NCBI GenBank assembly: GCA_016712715.1
Contig: JADJQM010000001.1
Location: 1,011,001-1,075,000 of the forward strand
DNA: 64,000 nt
Direction: 5' to 3'
DNA from: Rhodospirillaceae bacterium
GTDB taxonomy: Bacteria > Pseudomonadota > Alphaproteobacteria > Dongiales > Dongiaceae
Shown: piece by piece, positions 34,587 through 43,787 of the stretch
How the letters are laid out: every line of letters starts with the position of its first letter
Position numbering within the stretch: the first letter of the stretch is position 1
Notes under the pieces: generated by a model
Database searches by the model: none
Told to the model about the DNA's origin: nothing
The model's input: the letters and a program-made list of their open reading frames with translations, nothing else
Translations under genes and position numbers: made by a program

Positions 34587-37500
34587 ATGCGTATTGCACG
34601 TCGATTCACCAAAGCCGGCCAGTCACCCTATTCGGAAATCATCTTTCGCCGCACGACGAGCGAGATCAAGAATCCGGATGGCTCGATCGTCTTCCAGCTG
34701 AAGGATATCGAGGTGCCGGCCGACTGGTCACAGGTGGCGAGCGACGTGCTGGCGCAGAAGTATTTCCGCAAGGCCGGCGTGCCCGCCGCCATGCGCCCGG
34801 TGGTGGAAGGCGACGTGCCGGATTTCCTGTGGCGCCGCGAGGCTGACCGGGAAGCGCTGGTGAAGCTGCCGGCCGAGAAGCGTTTCGTCAGCGAGATGAG
34901 CGCCAAGCAGGTGTTCGACCGCATGGTCGGCACCTGGACCTATTGGGGCTGGAAGGGCGGCTATTTCGACACCGAGGAAGACGCCCTCGCCTTCTATGAC
35001 GAGATGCGCTTCATGCTGGCGCGCCAGATGGGTGCGCCGAACAGCCCGCAATGGTTCAACACGGGCCTGCATTGGGCCTATGGCATCGATGGCCCGGCCC
35101 AGGGTCATCATTATGTCGACTTCAAGAGCGGCGAACTGGTGCGCTCTGAATCGGCCTACGAACATCCGCAGCCCCATGCCTGCTTCATCCAGTCGGTTTC
35201 CGACGATCTGGTGGGCGATGGCGGCATCATGGACCTCTGGGTGCGCGAGGCGCGCCTGTTCAAGTATGGCTCCGGCACCGGTTCCAATTTCTCGAAGCTG
35301 CGCGGCGATGGCGAGAAGCTGTCGGGCGGCGGCCGCTCGTCGGGTCTCATGAGCTTCCTCAAGATCGGCGACCGGGCGGCGGGCGCCATCAAATCGGGCG
35401 GCACCACGCGCCGTGCCGCGAAGATGGTGACAGTCGATCTAGATCACCCGGATATCGAGGCCTATATCAATTGGAAGGTGCTCGAGGAGCAGAAGGTCGC
35501 GGCCCTCGTCGCCGGCAGCCAGGCCTGCAACTATCACCTCAACAAGGTGATCAAGGCAGCCCATGACGGGGAAGGCCCGAACAAGCTCGACCCGAAGTCG
35601 AACCCGGCCTTGAAGGCCGCTGTGCGGGCTGCGCGCAAGTCGAAGATTCCCGACAATTACGTGCAGCGCGTCATCCATTTCGCGGGGCAAGGCTACGACA
35701 AGATCGATTTCAAGACCTATGACACCGATTGGGATTCGGACGCCTATCTCACCGTCTCCGGCCAGAACTCCAACAATTCCGTGCGCATCTCCAATGATTT
35801 CATCGAGCGCGTGAAGCAGGATGGTGATTGGGATCTCATCCGCCGCACCGACGGCAAGGTCCACAAGACGCTGAAAGCGCGCGACCTCTGGGAAAAGATC
35901 GGCCAGGCCGCCTGGGCCAGTGCCGATCCCGGGGTGCAGTACGACACCACGATCAACGAATGGCATACTTGCCCGGAATCCGGCCGCATCAATGCGTCCA
36001 ATCCGTGCTCGGAATACATGTTCCTCGACGACACGGCCTGCAACCTCGCCTCGCTCAACCTCATGACCTTCAAGAGCGCCGAAGGCTCGGTCGACATCGA
36101 GGCGTACGAACATGCCGTCCGCCTGTGGACCGTGGTGCTCGAGATCTCGGTGCTGATGGCGCAGTTCCCGTCGAAGGAAATCGCCCAGCTCTCCTACGAG
36201 TTCCGCACGCTGGGTCTCGGCTATGCCAATATCGGCGGCTTGCTCATGTCGATGGGCCTCTCCTATGACAGCGAGGAAGGCCGCGCCATCACGGCGGCCT
36301 TGACCGCAATCATGACCGGTGTCGCCTATGCGACCTCGGCCGAGATGGCGGGCGAGCTTGGCGCCTTCCCGGGCTATGCCAAGAATGCCGATCACATGCT
36401 GCGCGTCATCCGCAACCATCGCCGCGCGGCCTATAGCGAGAAGACCGGCTATGAGGGCCTCTCGGTCCTGCCCGTCGTCCTCGATCACCAGAATTGCGTC
36501 GACAAGCGCCTGGTCGAGGCCGCGAAGAACGCCTGGGATCTGGCCTTGGCACTCGGCGAGAAGCACGGCTATCGCAACGCCCAGACCTCGGTCATCGCGC
36601 CCACGGGGACCATCGGCCTAGTGATGGATTGCGACACGACCGGCATCGAGCCCGACTTCGCCCTGGTGAAGTTCAAGAAGCTCGCCGGCGGCGGCTATTT
36701 CAAAATCATCAACCGCATGGTGCCGGATGCATTGACGACGCTCGGCTACACCCCGCTGCAGATCGAGGAGATGGTGCGCTATGCCGTGGGTCACGCGACC
36801 CTGAAGGACGCGCCCTATATCAACCATCAGAGCCTGAAGGCCCGCGGCTTCACCGACGAGATCATCGCCAAGCTGGAAAGCTCGCTCGAAGCTGCCTTCG
36901 ACATCCGCTTCGTGTTCAACAAATGGAATCTCGGCGACGATTTCTGCCAGAGCCAGTTGGGCTTTACGCCGGAACAGCTGGCCAGCCCGACCTTCGACAT
37001 GCTGACCGCCCTTGGCTTCAGCAAGGCCGAATACGAAGCCGTCAACACCTTCGTCTGCGGCGCCATGACCCTTGAAGGCGCGCCGTTCCTGAAGGACGAG
37101 CATCTCTCGGTGTTCGATTGCGCCAATCCCTGCGGCCGTATCGGCAAGCGGTATCTCTCGGTCAACAGCCACATCCACATGATGGCGGCGGCGCAGTCGT
37201 TCATCTCGGGCGCCATCTCCAAGACCATCAACATGCCGAACCAGTCCTCCGTCGAGGATTGCAAGGACGCCTATCTGCTCTCCTGGCAGCTGGGCATCAA
37301 GGCGAACGCGCTCTATCGCGACGGCTCGAAGCTCTCGCAGCCGCTCTCGGCGTCGGTGCTGGGCGATGACGACACGGTTGATGATGTGATCGACGCGCCG
37401 GCCGCGGCGCGCGCGCCCATCGTTGCCGAGCGCATCGTGGAACGGATCGTCGAGCGCGTGGTCGAAGCCGGCCGCAAGCGCCTGCCGGAACGCCGCAAGG

Positions 37501-38330
37501 GCTATACCCAGAAGGCGATCGTCGGCGGCCACAAGGTCTATCTCCGCACCGGCGAATATGATGACGGCAAGCTGGGCGAGATCTTCATCGACATGCACAA
37601 GGAAGGTGCTGCCTTCCGGAGCTTGATGAACAACTTCGCCATCGCGATCTCGATCGGCCTCCAATACGGCGTGCCGCTCGAGGAATTCGTCGAGGCCTTC
37701 ACCTTCACGCGCTTCGAGCCCAATGGCCTGGTCGAAGGCAATGATGCGATCAAGATGGCGACCTCGATCCTCGACTACACGTTCCGGGAACTGGCGGTCT
37801 CCTATCTCGGCCGCAATGATCTCGCGCACGTGCAACCCTCGGACCTCCTCCATGACGCCATGGGCAGCGGCGCCGACGAGCAGGCCTTGCCGGAGAAGCA
37901 GCAGCAGATGGACCGCGGCGTCGAAGCGGTGCGCAAGATCACCTCGACCGGCTATGTGCGCTCCAACCTCATCGTGCTGAAGAATGCCTCGATGATGGGC
38001 GGCTCGATCGGCAACACGGCCCTGGCCCATGACCACGCCCATGATCATGACCATCATCATGTCCACGCCCATGCCAGTGGAAATGGGGGTGGTGGCAGCA
38101 ACGGCAGCAATGGCGGCGGGATGAGCAGCGTCACCACCACGGTCATGCAATCGACCACGGTCGGCGCCGCGGTGGTCCAGGCGGTGGACAGCCGCCTCGA
38201 CAAGATCCGCGAAGCCAAGATGAAGGGCTATGAGGGCGATGCCTGCGGCGAATGCGGCAACTTCACCCTCGTGCGCAACGGGACCTGCATGAAGTGCACC
38301 ACCTGCGGCTCGACGAGCGGGTGTTCGTGA
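34587..38330 (+). CDS. nrdJ: Adenosylcobalamin-dependent ribonucleoside-diphosphate reductase (class II)
   Basis: NrdJ makes deoxyribonucleotides with coenzyme B12 and works with or without oxygen. I start at ATG 34587 after GGGGG (1247 residues), not at the upstream alternative 34509. Landmarks: [14 protein letters not shown] near residue 150, [20 protein letters not shown] with the active-site cysteine loop, [20 protein letters not shown], and [16 protein letters not shown]. The C-terminus holds a His/Asp-rich stretch (about residues 1147-1165), a Gly/Asn/Ser linker, and a CGECGN plus C-x-x-C-x-x-C tail (about 1219-1246), the zinc-ribbon or redox tail found in this family. A rho-independent terminator follows. 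Confidence 0.97.
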   Translation: MRIARRFTKAGQSPYSEIIFRRTTSEIKNPDGSIVFQLKDIEVPADWSQVASDVLAQKYFRKAGVPAAMRPVVEGDVPDFLWRREADREALVKLPAEKRFVSEMSAKQVFDRMVGTWTYWGWKGGYFDTEEDALAFYDEMRFMLARQMGAPNSPQWFNTGLHWAYGIDGPAQGHHYVDFKSGELVRSESAYEHPQPHACFIQSVSDDLVGDGGIMDLWVREARLFKYGSGTGSNFSKLRGDGEKLSGGGRSSGLMSFLKIGDRAAGAIKSGGTTRRAAKMVTVDLDHPDIEAYINWKVLEEQKVAALVAGSQACNYHLNKVIKAAHDGEGPNKLDPKSNPALKAAVRAARKSKIPDNYVQRVIHFAGQGYDKIDFKTYDTDWDSDAYLTVSGQNSNNSVRISNDFIERVKQDGDWDLIRRTDGKVHKTLKARDLWEKIGQAAWASADPGVQYDTTINEWHTCPESGRINASNPCSEYMFLDDTACNLASLNLMTFKSAEGSVDIEAYEHAVRLWTVVLEISVLMAQFPSKEIAQLSYEFRTLGLGYANIGGLLMSMGLSYDSEEGRAITAALTAIMTGVAYATSAEMAGELGAFPGYAKNADHMLRVIRNHRRAAYSEKTGYEGLSVLPVVLDHQNCVDKRLVEAAKNAWDLALALGEKHGYRNAQTSVIAPTGTIGLVMDCDTTGIEPDFALVKFKKLAGGGYFKIINRMVPDALTTLGYTPLQIEEMVRYAVGHATLKDAPYINHQSLKARGFTDEIIAKLESSLEAAFDIRFVFNKWNLGDDFCQSQLGFTPEQLASPTFDMLTALGFSKAEYEAVNTFVCGAMTLEGAPFLKDEHLSVFDCANPCGRIGKRYLSVNSHIHMMAAAQSFISGAISKTINMPNQSSVEDCKDAYLLSWQLGIKANALYRDGSKLSQPLSASVLGDDDTVDDVIDAPAAARAPIVAERIVERIVERVVEAGRKRLPERRKGYTQKAIVGGHKVYLRTGEYDDGKLGEIFIDMHKEGAAFRSLMNNFAIAISIGLQYGVPLEEFVEAFTFTRFEPNGLVEGNDAIKMATSILDYTFRELAVSYLGRNDLAHVQPSDLLHDAMGSGADEQALPEKQQQMDRGVEAVRKITSTGYVRSNLIVLKNASMMGGSIGNTALAHDHAHDHDHHHVHAHASGNGGGGSNGSNGGGMSSVTTTVMQSTTVGAAVVQAVDSRLDKIREAKMKGYEGDACGECGNFTLVRNGTCMKCTTCGSTSGCS

Positions 38331-38411
38331 GGGTTTTAGCAGAGGTCAACCAAGGGTGGCCGAGCCAGACCGCCCATCCTCCGACCTCCTGAAACTGGCC
38401 AAGAAATGACC

Positions 38412-38448
38412 ACCGGGTCCGTGTGCATCACGGGCCCGGTTTTCTTTT
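38412..38448 (+). terminator. Rho-independent terminator after nrdJ
   Basis: ACCGGGTCCGTG (38412-38423) pairs with CACGGGCCCGGT (38429-38440) around loop TGCAT; the only non-Watson-Crick pair is T-G. A run TTTTCTTTT follows. It is about 80 bases after the nrdJ stop. Confidence 0.88.
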
Positions 38449-38463
38449 GGGATCTCACCCAAT

Positions 38464-38495
38464 CGTCATGGTCCGCGACGGCGGACCACCCACGA
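38464..38495. repeat. Family B palindromic repeat, copy 1
   Basis: CGTCATGGTCCGCGACGG followed by CGGACCACCCACGA carries the hairpin GGTCCGCGACGGCGGACC. It is an inverted copy of the elements at 38520 and 39269. Confidence 0.65.
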
Positions 38496-38519
38496 CTTGC
38501 TTTCTTCAATCGCCGCCAA

Positions 38520-38582
38520 CTCGTGGGTGGTACGCCACAGCTGACGAATGTCGGCCTTGGCCGACGGCGTACCGTGATGATC
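38520..38582. repeat. Family B palindromic repeat, copy 2
   Basis: It starts CTCGTGGGTGGTACGCC and ends GGCGTACCGTGATGAT, with an inner hairpin GTCGGCCTTGGCCGAC. It faces copy 1 in inverted orientation. Confidence 0.65.
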
Positions 38583-38617
38583 TGACGCGAAGATGGCCCA
38601 TCAGGCAGTAGCCCGAA

Positions 38618-38654
38618 AATTGCCCCAATTACCGATTAGAGAGTTGGGGCAATT
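38618..38654. promoter_or_regulatory. Perfect 11-bp inverted repeat upstream of secreted protein gene
   Basis: AATTGCCCCAA (38618-38628) and TTGGGGCAATT (38644-38654) are perfect inverted copies with a 15-base loop, ending 27 bases before the ATG at 38682. It can be an operator or a transcript hairpin. The rest of 38331-38681 holds the nrdJ terminator and two family B repeats and no gene. Confidence 0.5.
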
Positions 38655-38681
38655 CATTTTGCAGATAGTTGTGGGGGGAGT

Positions 38682-39233
38682 ATGAGCAACATGGTTAGTT
38701 CGACGCGACAATTGATATACGCCTTGGTGGCCGTTTTAACCGGAGCAATGCTCATTTCCGGCAACGCGCGAGCTGATACGTATTTCAAGTTCGTTCGTGT
38801 CACATGCGTGCCGGAAGCGGATTACGCTGCGATCGAAACGCTGGGCCTCTACAATGTGGGCGGAGAAGAACGCGCTGCACTAGCAGCACAGGGGATCTTT
38901 GAGATTTGCGATCTGGATAAGCACCCTTATGCATGCAAACTTTCGCACGGCGCACTCTCGATCGAGCTGATCAACTATCATGCACCTCAGCCGACAGGTC
39001 AGTGCGGCGGCGTGGAAGATGGCGACCTGCTCGTCACTCTGGCGGGACAAGAGCTAACCAGAGCGACAAGCACGCATGGTGGATGTACGGGTTTTCGGCA
39101 GCATGAGATCCGCATCTCCCGGTACGCGCCTCAACACTGCATCACGCGGTTCGACGATATCTTCGAGATTGCCACCTTTAAGGGCTTCTTACCGGTGAAT
39201 AAAGAATGTAAGAGCATTCCGCTCAATAATTGA
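38682..39233 (+). CDS. Orphan cysteine-containing secreted protein
   Basis: The 183-residue product starts at ATG 38682 directly after GGGGGGAG. It has a signal peptide (MSNMVSSTRQLIYALVAVLT, cleavage near NARA) and a mature part of about 150 residues with eight cysteines, for example in VTCVPEADY, FEICDLD, YACKLSH, GQCGGVE, GGCTGF, QHCITRF and KECKSI. I do not recognise the family; the disulfide-rich character fits an exported or periplasmic protein. Base composition is clearly lower in GC than its surroundings, and family B repeats lie on both sides, so it may be an acquired gene. Confidence 0.72.
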   Translation: MSNMVSSTRQLIYALVAVLTGAMLISGNARADTYFKFVRVTCVPEADYAAIETLGLYNVGGEERAALAAQGIFEICDLDKHPYACKLSHGALSIELINYHAPQPTGQCGGVEDGDLLVTLAGQELTRATSTHGGCTGFRQHEIRISRYAPQHCITRFDDIFEIATFKGFLPVNKECKSIPLNN

Positions 39234-39268
39234 GTTCGCCGGCAAGCGCTGAGTTGTCGGACAGAAAC

Positions 39269-39302
39269 TCGTGGGTGGTACGCCTTCGCGTACCATGACG
39301 AT
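39269..39302. repeat. Family B palindromic repeat, copy 3
   Basis: CTCGTGGGTGGTACGCC then TTCGCGTACCATGACGAT; the hairpin is GGTACGC-CTTC-GCGTACC. It is the most regular copy and lies between the orphan secreted gene and the convergent aminotransferase gene, where it may also end transcription. Confidence 0.7.
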
Positions 39303-39323
39303 GGGGGGAGTGCTGGGTCTCGC

Positions 39324-40637
39324 CTAAAGCCCTGCCAGCGACTTTTCCATCGCGTCGAGGAAGATGTCGGCATGCGCCTGCGTGAAGACCAAAGGCGGGC
39401 GGATCTTGAGGATGTTGGCGCCGGGGCCGGTGGCGCTGATCAGCACCTTGCGGCGGCGGAGGTCGTTGACGATGCGGGTGGTCGTCTCGGCGTCGGGTTC
39501 CCTGGTCTTGCGGTCCTTGACGAATTCGAGGCCCAGAAAGAGCCCCGCGCCGCGCACGTCGCCGATCCCCTCATGGCGCGTGGCCAGCTTCGCAAGCCCA
39601 TCGCGCATATAGGTGCCAACCTTGCCGGCATTCTCGGCCAAGCTCTCCTGCTCGATGACGTCGAGCACGGCAAGGCCCACGGCGCAGGAGACCGGGTTGC
39701 CGCCGAAGGTGTTGAAGTAGCGCGAGCGGCGGCCGAATTCCTCGACGATGTGCGGCTGCATGATGGCGGCCGCCATCGGGTGGCCGTTGCCCATCGGTTT
39801 CCCCACCGTGACCATGTCCGGCACGAGGCCGTGGCGCGCGAAGCCCCAGAAATCGGGGCCGACGCGGCCAAAGCCAGGCTGCACCTCGTCGGCGATGTAG
39901 ATGCCGCCGGCCGCTCGGATGGCGTCGCGCGCCTCCTTGAGGGAGCCGGGTTCGCCCGGGAAGACACCGTCGCTGGAGAAGATGCCATCGAGCAGCAAGG
40001 CGCAGGGCTTGATCCCTTGCGCCAGCATCTCGGCGATCGCCGCCTTGACGCCGGCGGCGAAGTTAGCGCCGACATCGCCCGCGATGCGGTAGGTGTCGGG
40101 AGCCGGCACCAGCTTCACCTGGGGACCGCGTTCGACATAATCGCCCAGCGACGGCGAGAGTTCCGAGATGGCGACGGTCAGGCCGTGATAAGCGAGTTTC
40201 GTGACGATGACGCCCGTGCCCTTGGTGTAGGATTTGGCGATGCGCAAGGCGAGGTCGTTGGCTTCCGAGCCGGTGCAGGTGAACATCACATGCTGGAGGG
40301 CTGCCGGGAACTTGGCGAGCAGGCGCTCGGCATAATCGACGATGGTCTCGTGCAGATAGCGCGTATGGGTGTTGAGGATCCCGGCCTGTTTCGTGAGGGC
40401 CGCCACCACCTTGGGATGGCAATGGCCGACCGAGGCCACATTGTTGTAAACGTCGAGATAGGCGTTGCCGTCGGGATCATAGAGCCAGACGCCCTCGCCC
40501 CGCACGATGTGGAGCGGCTTTTCGTAGAACAGGCGATAGGCCGGGCCCAGCAGCTTTTCCCGCCGCTTGATGAGGGCTGCGTCGGCCGCGCTGATATCGC
40601 CTTCGCGGCCGGGCACATATTGATTCACCATCGCCAT
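39324..40637 (-). CDS. Class III PLP enzyme, likely phospholyase-type aminotransferase homologue
   Basis: The 437-residue protein (start ATG 40637, after AGGAGAT) is a class III aminotransferase: [64 protein letters not shown], and the PLP lysine in [13 protein letters not shown]. The asparagine-rich '[12 protein letters not shown]' segment and its neighbour, an aminoglycoside-phosphotransferase-like kinase, recall the animal pair AGXT2L1/AGXT2L2 and AGPHD1. In those, a kinase phosphorylates 5-hydroxylysine (or ethanolamine is phosphorylated) and the PLP enzyme removes phosphate and ammonia. A true aminotransferase remains possible. The frame is open to 40784 through the repeat but that part is not coding. 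Confidence 0.85.
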   Translation of the reverse strand: MAMVNQYVPGREGDISAADAALIKRREKLLGPAYRLFYEKPLHIVRGEGVWLYDPDGNAYLDVYNNVASVGHCHPKVVAALTKQAGILNTHTRYLHETIVDYAERLLAKFPAALQHVMFTCTGSEANDLALRIAKSYTKGTGVIVTKLAYHGLTVAISELSPSLGDYVERGPQVKLVPAPDTYRIAGDVGANFAAGVKAAIAEMLAQGIKPCALLLDGIFSSDGVFPGEPGSLKEARDAIRAAGGIYIADEVQPGFGRVGPDFWGFARHGLVPDMVTVGKPMGNGHPMAAAIMQPHIVEEFGRRSRYFNTFGGNPVSCAVGLAVLDVIEQESLAENAGKVGTYMRDGLAKLATRHEGIGDVRGAGLFLGLEFVKDRKTREPDAETTTRIVNDLRRRKVLISATGPGANILKIRPPLVFTQAHADIFLDAMEKSLAGL

Positions 40638-40674
40638 CTTGCTATCTCCTGAATTCCCTAATCTGCGCGGAAGT

Positions 40675-40776
40675 CCCCTCACCCCAACCCCTCTCCCCAA
40701 AGGGGCGAGGGGCGCTGCAACGAGCTCGATGGAAACCCCCTCGCCCCGCTTGCGGGGAGAGGGTCGGGGTGAGGGG
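40675..40776. repeat. Palindromic GC-rich intergenic repeat (family A)
   Basis: It starts CCCCTCACCCCAACCCCT and ends GGGGAGAGGGTCGGGGTG; outer and inner arms pair (for example CTCCCCAAAGGGG and CGCCCCGCTTGCGGGG-like). It separates the kinase gene from the PLP enzyme gene. Confidence 0.85.
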
Positions 40777-40799
40777 TGTTTCAAGCAACTTGGTCCCCT

Positions 40800-41873
40800 T
40801 TAGATACCGCACACGCGGCGCAGATTTTCCTGGGCCTGTTCGCGCGGCATGGCGGCGAAGGCGGCAAGACCCGCCCAGGCGCGCGGCGCGTTGCGCAGGA
40901 TGTAGTCCTTGTTCTCGGGATAGCGCGCGGCGCGCCAGCTGGTGATCGTGGCCGTGGTCGCCAGCCGTGCCGCGATGAGGTCGTAGAGGAGATCGAGCTC
41001 GATCTCATGGAGCGGCAGGACGCCATGATAGGCGGCGATGAGATCGCCTGCCTCGGCCAGCGGGTCACCTTCCAAAGCGAGTTGATAGGAGGATGCTACG
41101 GCCAGATCATTGACCAGCGGCGTCCATACCATGTCGCCGAAATCGAGGATGCCGGCGACCTTGGCCGGGTCCTGACTGTCGACCAGCACATTATAGGGGT
41201 TGAGATCGTTATGGACGAACTGGGTGCGGAGGTTTGCCATCACCGGTGTCATATGCCGGTCGAAATCGGTGAGCACGCGCTCGACCAGTTGTCGCTTCTC
41301 TCCCGCTTCGACATGGGGGGTCAACTGCCACAGGCGGCTCGCATGCTTGATGTCCCATTGCAGATCATGATGCGTGGCGGCATGGGTGAAGTCCGCCAGC
41401 GCGCGGGTCAGGCGCGCGAGGTTGCTGCCCAGATTCCGCCGCTGGGCGGCACTGCGCGGGGCGAGATGCAGCGGCTCGCCTTCGAGATAGGAGAAGAGAC
41501 GGAGCACCAAAGGCTGGCCGGCAGCATCTGGCAGGATCTCCTCATAGGTGCCGGAAGCATTGCGGAAGACACGCTGAACGGGCAGATCCGGGTCCTTTTC
41601 CGCCACATGGCGCAGCGCCTCGGTCTGCAGGTTGGTGACCAGCCGTTCCTCGGCCGGGTTGGAGAGCTTCAGCACATAGCTCTCGCCGGTCGCTGTCCTG
41701 ATGCGGAAATTGGCGTCGCGCTCGCTGGTGAGCTTGCTGGCGGTGCCATCGACCCCGAAATGCTGCCGGGCGAGAGCTGCCGCGTCCACTTCGCTGAAGA
41801 CCGGCGGCGGGGCCGAGAGGGAATCCGCCTCGCCAGGCGACGAAGGAACGGGCGATGATTGAACGGCTGGCAT
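40800..41873 (-). CDS. APH-family kinase, possible hydroxylysine kinase
   Basis: The 357-residue protein (start ATG 41873) has the aminoglycoside phosphotransferase/choline kinase fold. The N-lobe contains SERDANFRIRTATGESYVLK with the ATP lysine, and the C-lobe has the catalytic loop FVHNDLNPYNVLVD (Brenner motif H-N-D-x-x-x-x-N) and GILDFGDMVWTPLVNDLA with the metal-binding aspartate. Together with the downstream class III PLP enzyme it resembles human AGPHD1 (hydroxylysine kinase). The proposed step is GTP- or ATP-dependent phosphorylation of 5-hydroxylysine, or of a similar amino alcohol. The pairing is strong; the substrate is inferred. Confidence 0.83.
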   Translation of the reverse strand: MPAVQSSPVPSSPGEADSLSAPPPVFSEVDAAALARQHFGVDGTASKLTSERDANFRIRTATGESYVLKLSNPAEERLVTNLQTEALRHVAEKDPDLPVQRVFRNASGTYEEILPDAAGQPLVLRLFSYLEGEPLHLAPRSAAQRRNLGSNLARLTRALADFTHAATHHDLQWDIKHASRLWQLTPHVEAGEKRQLVERVLTDFDRHMTPVMANLRTQFVHNDLNPYNVLVDSQDPAKVAGILDFGDMVWTPLVNDLAVASSYQLALEGDPLAEAGDLIAAYHGVLPLHEIELDLLYDLIAARLATTATITSWRAARYPENKDYILRNAPRAWAGLAAFAAMPREQAQENLRRVCGI

Positions 41874-42039
41874 GCAAAATCCACACAGGCGCTGTCGATG
41901 GTGGCAAGTGGTGGCTGTTATAGCGGGATTCTCAGGGCCTCGCTGCAAATTTGTCGGGGATGCGGAAGGCTGGATTGCTGCGTCCCGACCGGCTAGGATC
42001 GCCCCGAAATCCATCAGACAAGCCCCCAAGGAGCGCATC

Positions 42040-42504
42040 ATGGCTGGTAAAATCGAGGCCCGCTTGGCCGAACTCAACATTGAACTGCCCAAGGCCGCGG
42101 TGCCGGTCGCCAATTACGTGCCGGTCGTGATCGCCGGCAACACCGCCTATGTCTCGGGCCAGGTCACCGTGTGGAATGGCGAGTTCAAGTTCATCGGCAA
42201 GGTCGGTCAGGACTTCTCGACCGAGCAGGCGGCGCAGGCGGCACGGATGTGCGGGCTCAACATCATCGCGCAGCTGAAGCTGGCGCTGGGCGATCTCGAC
42301 CGCGTGAAGCGCATCTGCAAACTGGGCGTCTTCGTCAATTGCCTGGACAGCTTCACCGAACAGCCCAAGGTCGCCAACGGCGTTTCCGACATGATGGTCG
42401 AAGTGTTCGGCGAGGCCGGCAAGCATGCCCGCTCGGCGGTTGGCGTCAACGTGCTGCCGCTCAACCTCGCCGTCGAAGTCGACGCGATTGTCGAGATTGC
42501 GTGA
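42040..42504 (+). CDS. RidA/YjgF-family protein (long type)
   Basis: RidA proteins hydrolyse reactive enamines and imines released by PLP enzymes. This 154-residue member belongs to the longer subgroup: AELNIELPKAAVPVANYVPV, NTAYVSGQVTVWNGEF, RMCGLNIIAQLKLALGDLDR, and the end ARSAVGVNVLPLNLAVEVDA. The usual arginine that binds the substrate carboxylate appears in KHARSAVGV. The start at ATG 42040 follows AAGGAG. It is divergent from the kinase/PLP pair, which is a sensible neighbour for an enamine-clearing protein. Confidence 0.9.
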   Translation: MAGKIEARLAELNIELPKAAVPVANYVPVVIAGNTAYVSGQVTVWNGEFKFIGKVGQDFSTEQAAQAARMCGLNIIAQLKLALGDLDRVKRICKLGVFVNCLDSFTEQPKVANGVSDMMVEVFGEAGKHARSAVGVNVLPLNLAVEVDAIVEIA

Positions 42505-42523
42505 GGGATCGAGACTGAGAATA

Positions 42524-42624
42524 CCCCTCACCCCGACCCTCTCCCCGCAAGCGGGTCGAGGGAGTTTCCAACGCGCTCGTTGCGGAGCCCCTCGCCCCTA
42601 TGGGGAGAGGGGTTGGGGTGAGGG
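42524..42624. repeat. Palindromic GC-rich intergenic repeat (family A)
   Basis: This copy runs CCCCTCACCCCGACCCT to GAGGGGTTGGGGTGAGGGG, with the inner hairpin CTCCCCGCAAGCGGGTCGAG. It fills the gap between ridA and the acetyltransferase gene. Confidence 0.85.
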
Positions 42625-42633
42625 GCGCTTACG

Positions 42634-43787
42634 ATGACCGAACTCTCCCTCACCGCCCGCATCGTCGATCGGCTGGATAAGATTCCAGCTTCCGCCTGGG
42701 ATGCCTGTGCCGGGGCGGACAATCCGTTCGTCTCCCCGCTTTCCTCAACGCGTTGGAGATTTCCGGCTCGGTCGGGCGCGGCACCGGCTGGTTGCCGCAG
42801 CACATCGTGCTGGAAGATGATGCGGGCCAGTTGCTGGGCGCGGTGCCGCTTTATGTGAAGGGGCACAGCCAGGGCGAATATGTGTTCGACCATGGCTGGG
42901 CCGAGGCCTATGAGCGGGCGGGCGGGCGCTATTATCCGAAGCTGCAGGTGGCGGTGCCCTTCTCGCCCGTGCCCGGACCGCGCCTGCTGGTGAAGCCCAG
43001 CGCCGATGACGCGGTGATGCGCAGCGCGCTCATCGGCGCGATCACCAGCACGGCGGAGAAATCCGGTCTCTCCTCGCTGCACATCACCTTCTGCACGGGA
43101 GAAGAAGCGGGTGAGCTGGTGGAGCATGGTTATCTCCATCGCTTAGGGTGCCAGTATCATTGGCACAATGCGGGTTATGGCAGTTTCGAGGATTTCCTCG
43201 GCACGCTTTCCTCGCGGAAACGGAAGGCGATCCGCAAGGAACGGGCCAGCGTCGCCGGGATCGAGATCCGTGCCTTGTCCGGCGACGATCTCAGATCCGA
43301 TCATTGGGATGCGTTCTTCGAGTTCTATATGGATACCGGCAGCCGCAAATGGGGCCGGCCCTACCTCACCCGCGACTTCTTCGACGCGATCCATCAAACG
43401 ATGCGCGAGAGGATCGTGCTGGTGATGGCGTTCCGCGACGGGCGGCCCATCGCGGGGGCGCTCAATCTCCGCGGCACCGATGCGCTCTATGGCCGCAACT
43501 GGGGCTGCGTCGAGGACGTGCCCAATCTCCATTTCGAATGCTGCTACTACCAGGCGATCGACTATGCGATCGCCCATGGCCTGCAGCGGGTCGAGGCCGG
43601 CGCCCAGGGCGAGCACAAGATCCAGCGTGGCTATCTGCCGGTCGAAACGCATTCGGCGCATTGGATCGCGGATGCGAATTTCCGCGAGGCCATCGCCGAC
43701 TACCTCGACCGCGAGCGCCGCGTGATGCGCAACGAGATGGCGGAGCTGGGCACGCTCTCCCCCTTCCGCCGTGTCGAGAATGACTGA
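42634..43787 (+). pseudogene. COG3146-type GNAT acetyltransferase gene with a frameshift near 42736
   Basis: The first frame encodes MTELSLTARIVDRLDKIPAS and then WDACAGADNPFVS, and the same protein continues in another frame as FLNALEISGSVGRGTGWLPQ to the stop at 43787. The expected joint is NPFVSHAFLNALE; adding one base in the C-run at 42734-42737 (making CAC from CC) restores it. The rest is a complete COG3146 protein with SSRKRKAIRKERASV, FFEFYMDTGSRKWGRPYLTR, and a GNAT core including YLPVETHSAHWI. The family is of unknown role, sometimes called peptidoglycan-related. Either a single-base deletion inactivates it or the sequence has an error. Its end overlaps the next gene by 8 bases. 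Confidence 0.8.

Noticed and set aside
38331..38681. Short open frame of about 62 codons after the nrdJ terminator (38423-38611)
   Set aside because: It begins inside the terminator hairpin and runs through the family B repeats; no coding signal.
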